From Candidatus Thorarchaeota archaeon SMTZ1-83 (GTDB lineage Archaea; Asgardarchaeota; Thorarchaeia; Thorarchaeales; Thorarchaeaceae), in NCBI GenBank assembly GCA_001563325.1, contig LRSK01000241.1, forward strand, positions 1-10,619: a DNA stretch of 10,619 nucleotides, read 5' to 3'. The notes beneath the pieces are model-generated. The model saw only the letters and a list, made by a program, of their open reading frames with translations, searched no databases and had not been told where the DNA came from. Numbering within the stretch: position 1 is the stretch's first letter; each line of letters begins with the position of its first letter. Below are positions 1-6,174 of the stretch, in pieces. The translations under genes were made by a program, and so were the position numbers.

Positions 1-227
1 GGTGCCGGCACGAAGATGACAGACGCATTGCCATCTTCCTCCTCCTTCGCTTCTCTGACACTGTCGTAGACAGGAATCCCGTGTACTTCCTCTCCGCGTT
101 TGCCAGGAGTGACTCCACCTACAATCTTGGTACCATACTTGAGCATTGCTTCTGAGTGGAAAGTGCCCTGTGAACCAGTTATTCCCTGAACTACAACCCT
201 TGTATCCTTGTCAACTAGCACGACCAC
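1..227 (-). CDS. sucD: Succinyl-CoA ligase (ADP/GDP-forming) alpha subunit, N-terminal part
   Basis: This is the first 75 codons of the alpha subunit of succinyl-CoA ligase, which interconverts succinyl-CoA and succinate with phosphorylation of a nucleoside diphosphate in the TCA cycle; the gene leaves the window at base 1. The reading gives the family N-terminus: a CoA-binding Rossmann segment with [18 protein letters not shown] at about residues 10-27, then [19 protein letters not shown] and a run ending ASVIFVPAP. The phospho-histidine region lies outside the window. The start is GTG (227-225), directly after the sucC TAG with no spacer. A strong GGAGGGGG ribosome binding site at 240-233 lies inside the last sucC codons, about 8 bases before this GTG. 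A second GTG two codons on (221-219) is less well spaced. It is almost certainly cotranscribed with sucC. Confidence 0.95.
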   Translation of the reverse strand, partial: MVVLVDKDTRVVVQGITGSQGTFHSEAMLKYGTKIVGGVTPGKRGEEVHGIPVYDSVREAKEEEDGNASVIFVPA

Positions 228-1373
228 CTAGGCCCCCTCCTGCACAAGACTAACTACCTTTTGGGCAGCCTCTTCCATTGTCTTCAGAAATGGTATTCCT
301 GCCTTCGCTAGAATCTCTTGCCCCTCCTTCTCGTTTGTCCCGACCATTCTAATCACGAAAGGGACAGTTATGTCTCCATCACTTCTGGCTGAAACAATGC
401 CGTTGGCCACCTCATCACATCTCGTTATGCCGCCCATGACGTTGACCAATATTGCCTTCACCTTGTCATACTTCATCGCAATCTCAATACCCTTCTCAAC
501 TCTCTCCGCGTTAGCTCCGCCACCTAGATCCAAGAATGTGCTAGCTTTGCCGCCGTAGAGTGAAACGGCATCCAATGTCGCCATCGTTAGGCCTGCCCCA
601 TTGCATATACAGGCAATATCCCCCTCCAGCTCCACATACGCCATTCCTTCCTGCATGGCCATCAGTTCCCTCTCGTTCTGTCCCGCAGGCTCTCTCTGGA
701 GCTCATCGACCATCTTTCTGTGGCGATATAGCGCACTGTCGTCTATGTTAAGACGTGCGTCTGCAGCTAGGAATCTACCATCTGCTGTCAGAATCAGAGG
801 ATTGATCTCTGTGAGTTCGACATCACATGCCCTCACAATCTCCCACAACTTGAGGAAGAATCCTGCAAGCTTATTGATGTGTTTCCTCCCGAATCCCATT
901 GCAATGGCCATATTCCTGGCCTCGAACGGCTGCAGACCGAAATCGGGGTCAACGTACTGCTTGATAATCTTTTCAGGGCTCTCCTCGGCGAGCTCCTCTA
1001 TCGACATGCCACCCGCAGCGCTTCCAATGATGACGTACTTGCGCTCATTTCGATCGACTGTAACTCCCGCATAGATCTCCTGTTGAATCTCAAGCTTCTC
1101 CTCAACAAGAACTGCCTCCACAGGTAGATCATTGATGCGCATTGCTAGTATCGCTTCAGCGTGTTTCTTTGCTTCATCAGGGCTGTCAGCAAACTTCACG
1201 CCTCCGGCCTTTCCTCTCTTCCCAGCAAGCACCTGCGCTTTCACGACGACTGGCTTTCCTACCTCTGCGGCCCGCTTTTTGGCCTCCTCGGGCGTCCTGG
1301 CCACACCACCTGGAGGAGTTGGCATCCCGAAGGCTCGAAAGACATCTTTGGCCTCATGCTCGAATAACTTCAT
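228..1373 (-). CDS. sucC: Succinyl-CoA ligase (ADP/GDP-forming) beta subunit
   Basis: The beta subunit carries the ATP-grasp nucleotide site and forms the CoA ligase with SucD. The protein is 381 residues from the chosen start, close to the family norm. Visible landmarks are MKLFEHEAKDVF at the N-terminus, the lysine/glycine nucleotide loop VVVKAQVLAGKRGKAGG (42-58), ELTEINPLIL with the metal-binding Asn191, AADARLN with Asp206, the NGAGLTMATLD segment (258-268), FLDLGGGA (280-287), and the family signature GGITRCDEVANGI (314-326). The start was set at ATG 1373 because a GGTGAT site (1385-1380), complementary to the archaeal 16S 3' end, lies 6 bases upstream and the N-terminus then matches the family. 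An in-frame ATG at 1415 would add 14 unconserved residues. The gene ends TAG, immediately followed by sucD. It lies 76 bases after the helicase gene on the same strand. Nucleotide preference cannot be told from the sequence. Confidence 0.96.
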   Translation of the reverse strand: MKLFEHEAKDVFRAFGMPTPPGGVARTPEEAKKRAAEVGKPVVVKAQVLAGKRGKAGGVKFADSPDEAKKHAEAILAMRINDLPVEAVLVEEKLEIQQEIYAGVTVDRNERKYVIIGSAAGGMSIEELAEESPEKIIKQYVDPDFGLQPFEARNMAIAMGFGRKHINKLAGFFLKLWEIVRACDVELTEINPLILTADGRFLAADARLNIDDSALYRHRKMVDELQREPAGQNERELMAMQEGMAYVELEGDIACICNGAGLTMATLDAVSLYGGKASTFLDLGGGANAERVEKGIEIAMKYDKVKAILVNVMGGITRCDEVANGIVSARSDGDITVPFVIRMVGTNEKEGQEILAKAGIPFLKTMEEAAQKVVSLVQEGA

Positions 1374-1379
1374 GCACGC

Positions 1380-1385
1380 ATCACC
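1380..1385 (-). promoter_or_regulatory. Ribosome binding site of sucC
   Basis: The minus strand reads GGTGAT, a six-base complement to the AUCACC of the archaeal 16S rRNA 3' end, with 6 bases between it and the ATG at 1373. It decides the sucC start against the in-frame ATG at 1415. Confidence 0.7.
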
Positions 1386-1390
1386 ATATT

Positions 1391-1413
1391 GCGGGGCAAA
1401 AGGAGTTGCCCGC
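1391..1413 (-). promoter_or_regulatory. Hairpin in the sucC leader
   Basis: The minus strand carries GCGGGCAA, a six-base loop CTCCTT, then TTGCCCCGC. The arms pair over 8 base pairs with one bulged C. The stem ends 5 bases before the sucC ribosome binding site and lies in the 76-base gap after the helicase gene. It could be a weak terminator or processing site for the upstream gene, or a structure affecting sucC translation. There is no U-run right after it, so it does not look like a classical intrinsic terminator. Confidence 0.4.
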
Positions 1414-1441
1414 ATTCGAGCCCCTGCTCAAATGTCCTCCC

Positions 1442-1448
1442 GTAAAAA
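1442..1448 (-). promoter_or_regulatory. Possible TATA-like element for sucCD
   Basis: On the minus strand, TTTTTAC sits just after the helicase stop codon. A start of transcription about 25 bases downstream (near 1419) would give a leader of about 46 bases holding the hairpin and the ribosome binding site. The same T-run could instead serve as a short transcription stop for the helicase gene. The match is weak and the spacing is inferred. Confidence 0.22.
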
Positions 1449-1449
1449 G

Positions 1450-3699
1450 CTACCTGAATGTCTGAAGCAGAGCATGAAGGTTCTGTTCCAACTTGATGCA
1501 CCTCTCTCTCAGGGTGCCTTTCTTCTTGCTGCACATGAGTTTCAAGAGAGTCAGATTGATATAATCAATCTCCTCGATACAGTTCTCTACGATTCCTGGG
1601 AGTTCATCATCCTTGCATGCCCAATTCTCAATATTCTCTTCAGGTAGAGAATCGAGTACGCGACCCAACACATCTTTGGGAAGATACCCTCTTGCAATGG
1701 CCACGTCGAGAATTATCTTTTTCAAGTCACCGTTTCCATCGCTCAGCAGCTTCATTGCTCTTCTCGTTTCACGTGCCGGGGCTCGCAGATACATCGAACC
1801 CCTTCCGAGTTCGGTACACCTGAGAGTCTTCAACTCCCGCTGTACAAGACCTTCCTTCTCTAGCTCGCCTATGGTCTCAAGTCCCCGGAGTGCCTGTTCG
1901 ATGACACCGGGCGCATAGGGTATCGTTTCTTCATCTTGGATCGCGTACTTAGCGAATCTCACAAGATGCTTGCAGAGCCTGTGTTTCCGTATTCCCTGAT
2001 ACTTCCATGATTCACATGAGCAGGACACACCATCTGCTGATCTCAGCGATACATAGTGCCACATCTCTCTGCTCCCGCTACGCACAAGACCCTCTATCTT
2101 AGAAGGATTGAGAGAAACGATTCTGACACTCTCATCCGGTATCTCCTCAGCACGTTTCTCGGTTGATTTTGTCGTTCTAAGCGAGATTAGCTGTTCCACA
2201 GATGTGCCATCAGCAGTGATCAGATCAGGCTGAGAGAAGCCTGTCATTCTCTTGCTTGTAGCCCAGAAGGTGTGGTCTATGACGGAGAATGGATCTATGT
2301 TCTCCCTCGATCCTACGCATATCTGTCCGAGTACTAGATCTTGGATGTTCTCAGAGTCATCCATCACGCTATCGACTTCCCCGGAAACTGGTGAGATGTT
2401 ACCCTCGGAGTCCATTAGGAAGTACTTGGCCAAGACTCTGGTTCGTTCCTGCTCGTTGTCAACCACAATGATGCCGAACGCTTCACTGTCGGCACCTCTC
2501 CTGCCTGCGGCCTGCAGAACGTCATTGAATTGCCACTCTGAGAGCATAGTAACACTCTCTTCTTCTGTCAACTCTTTGCCAAGTTCCTGCATGAATGCAC
2601 CGAGCAGAAAGACTACTGTGGCTCTTAGACCACTGGCTATTGCATATCGTGTCGGCATCACGATGACCGGCAGAATCCCCTCTTCCCAAGCTTGAGTGAC
2701 ACGCCGTCTTTGGAGTCGGGGAACTCCCTCATGAATGAACGCCACTCCTCTCGATACTGCAGCTGCCAGCCTTTTCGTCAGGTTGCAGTTCGAATAGGAG
2801 GCCCTAACATCGCTAGCCACCTCCCGCAAATCGTCTCTATGTTCAGGTGCGAGTCTGAGGTCAAGAGAGGTGTCCTTCTCTCCCTTGTAGAGTCCTGTAA
2901 ATCGTGCAGCTAGTTCTTCGCATGTTGGGATGTTGGCACCCAGTACCATTACTTGGCCGCGGCGATAATGCACATACTCTGTGAGATCGGCCAATGACTC
3001 CTCAACACTGTCAAAGGCTTTTGCACTGAAGATTACGTCTACGTTGGCTTTCTTGTCCTCTACTACACGAGCACTCAACCAATGTGCCAGTTCGGGGATG
3101 TCCGAAACAGGTGGACAGATTGAGATGTACTGCAGACTAGTATCCATTCCCATAAGTGATACTAGCAAGCTTTCGAGTCTGGCACCAAGACCCGGCTGCC
3201 CAATCAAGTCCAGCCTGTCAATCAACACGCACTCAACACCCTCTATCAGTTCAGGCCGTGTTTTGATGGCAGTATCCATTGCATGAAACGTAGACACAAT
3301 GACTCTGCCCTGTTCCCAGTCACCTCGGGCGGCCGTGCCTTTCCTGATGATCTCAGTGGCTGTAATCCCCAAGCGTCTGCATTTCTGACTCAGTGATAGA
3401 TACTTCTTCTCAGCGTGATGCGGGTTTGGGCAAAGTACTAGCGCCTTGGCACGGATGTCTGACGCCACCTTGTTGAGAAGTGTAATCTCAGCTATATGAT
3501 ATGCCTCTTCGTAGTCATACGTCACAAGAATATGACTTACTCCTCTCATCGCCCCAATACTCACAGATTCCGCTTGAAATTCAGTAAGGGAGCCGACACC
3601 CTCTCTTCTTAGCAGCTCAAGTAAGCGTGGAGCGACCTGTGCCAATTCAAGCTGCCTTAGCGTGCTCAACTTACTTTCTACCCCGCCGATTCTTGACAC
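1450..3699 (-). CDS. Degenerate Ski2/Hel308-like SF2 helicase with SWIM zinc finger (probable pseudo-helicase)
   Basis: The 749-residue protein has a Ski2/Hel308-like layout: Q-motif-like LTEFQAES (38-45), RecA1 (about 50-215), RecA2 (about 240-420), a SWIM finger, then a winged-helix-like segment with TELGRGSMYLRAP (629-641). Catalytic motifs are altered. The Walker A region reads VTYDYEEAYHIAE (59-71), with Ala66 and Tyr67 where K-T belongs. Motif II is DRLD (161-164) instead of DExH. The SAT of motif III aligns with CPP (195-197). Motif VI is QAAGRRGAD (396-404), with Ala403 in place of the second arginine. The SWIM ligands are C560-x-C562-x13-C576-x-H578. Such a protein should bind nucleic acid and zinc but probably does not hydrolyse ATP; this is inferred from motifs only. 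The frame is intact, so it is not a decaying gene. The start is GTG 3699, the first usable codon after an in-frame TAG (3711-3709). No ribosome binding site is visible, so the mRNA may be leaderless. The gene ends TAG. Confidence 0.85.
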   Translation of the reverse strand: MSRIGGVESKLSTLRQLELAQVAPRLLELLRREGVGSLTEFQAESVSIGAMRGVSHILVTYDYEEAYHIAEITLLNKVASDIRAKALVLCPNPHHAEKKYLSLSQKCRRLGITATEIIRKGTAARGDWEQGRVIVSTFHAMDTAIKTRPELIEGVECVLIDRLDLIGQPGLGARLESLLVSLMGMDTSLQYISICPPVSDIPELAHWLSARVVEDKKANVDVIFSAKAFDSVEESLADLTEYVHYRRGQVMVLGANIPTCEELAARFTGLYKGEKDTSLDLRLAPEHRDDLREVASDVRASYSNCNLTKRLAAAVSRGVAFIHEGVPRLQRRRVTQAWEEGILPVIVMPTRYAIASGLRATVVFLLGAFMQELGKELTEEESVTMLSEWQFNDVLQAAGRRGADSEAFGIIVVDNEQERTRVLAKYFLMDSEGNISPVSGEVDSVMDDSENIQDLVLGQICVGSRENIDPFSVIDHTFWATSKRMTGFSQPDLITADGTSVEQLISLRTTKSTEKRAEEIPDESVRIVSLNPSKIEGLVRSGSREMWHYVSLRSADGVSCSCESWKYQGIRKHRLCKHLVRFAKYAIQDEETIPYAPGVIEQALRGLETIGELEKEGLVQRELKTLRCTELGRGSMYLRAPARETRRAMKLLSDGNGDLKKIILDVAIARGYLPKDVLGRVLDSLPEENIENWACKDDELPGIVENCIEEIDYINLTLLKLMCSKKKGTLRERCIKLEQNLHALLQTFR

Positions 3700-3720
3700 G
3701 CATTCATTCTATGAATTGCT

Positions 3721-3731
3721 ATGTTATCCTC
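3721..3731 (-). promoter_or_regulatory. Possible TATA-like element for the helicase gene
   Basis: The minus strand reads GGATAACATAG centred near 3727, with purine-rich AAGA before it as a possible BRE. Its centre is about 27 bases from the GTG at 3699, the distance expected for a leaderless archaeal transcript, which would explain the missing ribosome binding site. An alternative AGATATATT lies further up at 3768-3760 and would give a leader of roughly 35-40 bases. The choice between them is open. Confidence 0.3.
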
Positions 3732-3889
3732 TTAGTCTTATCGCTTAGCATAGTTGTTGAATATATCTCGAATGGATAGACTTGGCATAGTGTATCATAT
3801 GGGACGCATACATAGTCTAAAAAGGAGTGGGCAGACTGGCATCATTAGCAAGTGTACTGGTAACTAGTGCGAGTTTCATGTCTGAAACT

Positions 3890-3894
3890 GAGGT
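3890..3894 (+). promoter_or_regulatory. Ribosome binding site deciding the PAC2-family start
   Basis: GAGGT directly abuts the ATG at 3895, too close for it, and lies 9 bases before the in-frame ATG at 3904. This favours the downstream start. Confidence 0.5.
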
Positions 3895-3903
3895 ATGAAT
3901 GTA

Positions 3904-4644
3904 ATGGCGTTTGTCGCAACGAGAGATTCGACATTTGAGATAATCGTGAAAGAGGGTTTCAAAGTCGAGTCCGGATCTACCTTTGTCTGCGGTTTTCATG
4001 GTCTTGGTGAGGTTGGTTTCTTGAGCACAGCTCACCTCACAAGAGCACTCAATGCTGAACGGATTGGCTTCATAAAGAGCGACATGCTTCCTCTTTTTGT
4101 CTCCATGGAGAATGGAAGACTAGTGCTGCCATTCGAGCTCTACTGGTATAAGGAGAAGAAGATGGTCTTTCTCGTACCCCGCTTCCAGCCTCACAGCTCA
4201 GAACAGTGGGGGTGGATTGACCGGTTGGCCGAGTGGATAGCTGAGAACAAGTTTTCCGAGGCCTTGCTGCTGGGAGGTCTCGATGCAAGTTTCAAGGAAG
4301 GGGATGATAACATGCGTTGTGTCCCCACCACAGCTTACGCAGACAAACTGGACAGGTGGTCTGTTCCAATCCTTGAGGAAGGTCTCTTTGTCGCTGGACC
4401 TCTCGCACTTCTTCTCGCGGAACTTGAGATGCGCGATCAAGCCGCAATAGGTCTACTCACGTATGCCACCCGGGGACGGCCCGATCCCAAGTCTGCAGCT
4501 ACGATGCTCGAGAAGATTAACGAAGTATATGGCGTCGAGGCAAATGTAGATCAGCTTCTTGAGGAGTCACGAGAAATTGAACGTCTCGAGAAGATGCGTC
4601 AGTCCATAGAGTCCTCAGACCGCTCTAGCGATATGTTCGTCTAG
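3904..4644 (+). CDS. PAC2-family protein (proteasome assembly chaperone 2-like)
   Basis: The 246-residue protein belongs to the PAC2 family, whose archaeal members include proteasome-binding chaperone-like proteins and many uncharacterised ones. Landmarks are FHGLGEVGFLSTAHL (31-45), corresponding to the family's glycine-rich first loop and helix, the LLLGGL strand (121-126), the conserved EGLFVAGPLALLLAELE (159-175), and TRGRPDPKSA (189-198) followed by a helical, charged C-terminal segment. The last three residues, Met-Phe-Val, resemble the hydrophobic-Tyr-X tail that proteasome activators dock with, but with Phe for Tyr. ATG 3904 is preferred because GAGGT (3890-3894) lies 9 bases upstream. 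An in-frame ATG at 3895 directly abuts that site and would add only three residues. The gene is transcribed divergently from the helicase gene. Its TAG stop overlaps the stop of the convergent Nip7-like gene within one CTAG. Confidence 0.88.
   Translation: MAFVATRDSTFEIIVKEGFKVESGSTFVCGFHGLGEVGFLSTAHLTRALNAERIGFIKSDMLPLFVSMENGRLVLPFELYWYKEKKMVFLVPRFQPHSSEQWGWIDRLAEWIAENKFSEALLLGGLDASFKEGDDNMRCVPTTAYADKLDRWSVPILEEGLFVAGPLALLLAELEMRDQAAIGLLTYATRGRPDPKSAATMLEKINEVYGVEANVDQLLEESREIERLEKMRQSIESSDRSSDMFV
4641..4644. other. CTAG palindrome holding both stop codons of a convergent gene pair
   Basis: TAG at 4642-4644 (plus) ends the PAC2-family gene and TAG at 4643-4641 (minus) ends the Nip7-like gene. 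The two genes overlap tail to tail by exactly four bases, so each 3' untranslated region must run into the other's coding sequence and no separate terminator can lie between them. Confidence 0.95.
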
Positions 4645-5177
4645 GCGCCTCTCACGTAGGCACCGATGTCAACAAGGTTCCTAGCAACTAGCTTATCCGT
4701 GGCCAGTCGATCAAGTCTATCTCCATCAATGGATAGAGCCGCTAGTCCCAGACATTCAAGCCTCTCATTGAGAACAAGAATCCTTTGCCCTTTCCTCATC
4801 GAAGGGTCAAGTCTGACTACAGACTCCTTGATTATGCTTCTCCCATAGGTGAAGGTTTCAGCACCCTTCTGTGAAACAACAAGGACCCTATCTGTTATCT
4901 CGGCTAAGGTTGGCAGAATCTGCAAGCTGAATCTGAATTTGCCTTTGGACAAGTCCCCCATTCGGACGCCCATGGATTTGACATCGTATCCTCCATACTC
5001 CTCGATTCTGCTTATCCAATCCATTGGAATCAAGTAGACTACACTGGATTCTCCCTTCTGTATGGTGATTGGAGCTAGGTTTCCGAGCAACGCCTTTGTA
5101 GTCCCATCTCCAAACTCGCCATCTATCCCATGAGTCACAGTTGCCCAATCGTTGGGATCCACCAGCTCGATAGTCAT
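4641..5177 (-). CDS. Nip7-like PUA domain protein
   Basis: The 178-residue protein resembles archaeal and eukaryotic Nip7, a ribosome-biogenesis factor with an alpha/beta N-terminal domain and an RNA-binding C-terminal PUA domain. Visible here are GKFRFSLQILPTL (79-91), TFTYGRSIIKESVVRL (109-124) matching the entry to the PUA domain, the strand RILVLNERLECLGLAAL (132-148), and the typical ending NLVDIGAYVR (167-176). The start was placed at ATG 5177: it overlaps the methyltransferase stop as ATGA (5177-5174), and a GGAGGGG site lies 8 bases upstream. An in-frame ATG at 5207 would add ten residues. It is the last gene of a three-gene minus-strand operon, and its partner is the methyltransferase just upstream. 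The name is by overall resemblance; the PUA part is the firmer call. Confidence 0.82.
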   Translation of the reverse strand: MTIELVDPNDWATVTHGIDGEFGDGTTKALLGNLAPITIQKGESSVVYLIPMDWISRIEEYGGYDVKSMGVRMGDLSKGKFRFSLQILPTLAEITDRVLVVSQKGAETFTYGRSIIKESVVRLDPSMRKGQRILVLNERLECLGLAALSIDGDRLDRLATDKLVARNLVDIGAYVRGA

Positions 5178-6154
5178 GTGGCTTGCCCCTCCTTCACCAG
5201 TTTGCATATGAAGAAACCCTCGGTTCCATGGAGGTGGGGCAGAAACCTTCTCGCCAGACTGAGTGAGCTATCAAGACCTACTCCATAAGGCTCAACGTAG
5301 CCGGGAGAACCACACTCGAATGGGATCTTGACAACCCGCATCTCTGGATGTCTTTGAAGTACTCCATCGACTACATACTCGTTTTCTTCCGGAGCAATCG
5401 AGCACGTAGAGTACACCATGGTTCCGCCTGGAGCTAATCCGACGACCGCAGCCTCAAGCAACTCGTCCTCTCTAGTGGCACAGAATCTGACATCCGCCAT
5501 TGACCTGCTCGTCTTCCTTGACGCCTCTAGGGGAATTAGACCCTCACCAGAGCAGGGGGCGTCAAGCATGATTCTATCAGGCGTAATGCCCAATTGACTC
5601 AGTTTCCTGGAATCGCCTCGCACGACTATGGAATTGGCCACCCCACACCTCTGAATGTTACTCTCTAAGGAGGCTATGCGCTTTCTGTCGGAGTCGATCG
5701 CAATCACCGTTCCAGAGTTGTTCATTAGCTGGGCAATATGCGTCGTCTTTCCGCCCGGCGCGGCGGCCATGTCAACAACTTCTTCTCCTTCTTGTGGATC
5801 TAGAACGCTGCTTGCTGTCATCGAGGGCACTCCCTGCACATAGTAGTACCCAAACATGTGCTCGAAAAGTGCACCCGGGAATCTCTCTCCAAAGTCAGCC
5901 CAGAAACCCTCCTCTAACCACGGTATACGTTCCAATGTCACATGCTTGCTCTCAAGCCGAGACACTAGTGAATCAACGGTCGTCTTCAGTGTGTTTACTC
6001 TGATTGCTGTCCGGATGGGCCTTTCGCATGCCTCAATGAACCTGAGCGTATCATCCTCACCCCATAGCGAGAGATAGCGCTCAATCATGTACGAGAGATA
6101 TCCATATTCACCTGCAATCTCCTTTGCTCTCTGACGCAGGTGTTTCGTTGACAT
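5174..6154 (-). CDS. NOL1/NOP2/Sun-family RNA m5C methyltransferase
   Basis: This 326-residue SAM-dependent enzyme is predicted to make 5-methylcytosine in tRNA or rRNA. Landmarks: the N-terminal RNA-recognition part with IRVNTLKT (51-58), VQGVPSMTASSVLDP (106-120), SAM motif I DMAAAPGGKTTHIAQLM (128-144), acidic motif II AIDSDRKR (152-159), motif IV DAPCSGEG with Cys201, and motif VI YSTCSIAPEENE with Cys251. The two cysteines are the pair used by RNA m5C methyltransferases: the motif VI cysteine attacks the base and the motif IV cysteine aids product release. The ending GFFICKLVK is also typical. All catalytic residues are present. It starts 20 bases after the threonine-synthase gene and its TGA overlaps the start of the Nip7-like gene as ATGA. 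A separate PUA protein encoded next door may supply RNA binding. tRNA and rRNA targets cannot be told apart. Confidence 0.94.
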   Translation of the reverse strand: MSTKHLRQRAKEIAGEYGYLSYMIERYLSLWGEDDTLRFIEACERPIRTAIRVNTLKTTVDSLVSRLESKHVTLERIPWLEEGFWADFGERFPGALFEHMFGYYYVQGVPSMTASSVLDPQEGEEVVDMAAAPGGKTTHIAQLMNNSGTVIAIDSDRKRIASLESNIQRCGVANSIVVRGDSRKLSQLGITPDRIMLDAPCSGEGLIPLEASRKTSRSMADVRFCATREDELLEAAVVGLAPGGTMVYSTCSIAPEENEYVVDGVLQRHPEMRVVKIPFECGSPGYVEPYGVGLDSSLSLARRFLPHLHGTEGFFICKLVKEGQAT

Positions 6155-6174
6155 CTCATCACTCTTCTTTGCTA

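Larger units (their letters stand above)
3700..3903. other. Divergent intergenic region between the helicase and PAC2 genes
   Basis: This is the longest non-coding stretch of the window. It must hold both promoters. AATATATC (3760-3767) is A/T-rich on both strands and could serve either gene. On the plus strand, TCTAAAAAGG near 3816-3825 is a weak candidate TATA region for the PAC2 gene. No tRNA, repeat or convincing conserved small reading frame was seen. A six-codon frame (ATG 3878 to TGA 3898) has no ribosome binding site and is not called. Confidence 0.5.

Noticed and set aside
228..230. TAG as a sense (pyrrolysine) codon, given its frequency here
   Set aside because: Each TAG falls at the expected protein end, and several are followed at once by another gene start, a second TAG or a convergent gene, so they act as stops.
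601..1074. A 157-codon plus-strand open frame opposite sucC
   Set aside because: Serine- and leucine-rich translation typical of the complement of a conserved gene; no family resemblance, and sucC is certain on the other strand.
1374..1415. Longer sucC starting at ATG 1415
   Set aside because: The 14 added residues do not match the family N-terminus and the GGTGAT site is placed for ATG 1373.
3878..3898. Six-codon leader peptide before the PAC2-family gene, overlapping it as ATGA
   Set aside because: No ribosome binding site precedes it, and the overlap involves the ATG at 3895, which is probably not the true start. Too short to support.
3700..3903. A tRNA, small RNA or CRISPR repeat in the longest gap
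   Set aside because: No cloverleaf, no conserved tRNA loop sequences, no spaced repeats; only A/T-rich promoter-like elements and a 5-base inverted repeat AGTCT/AGACT were found.
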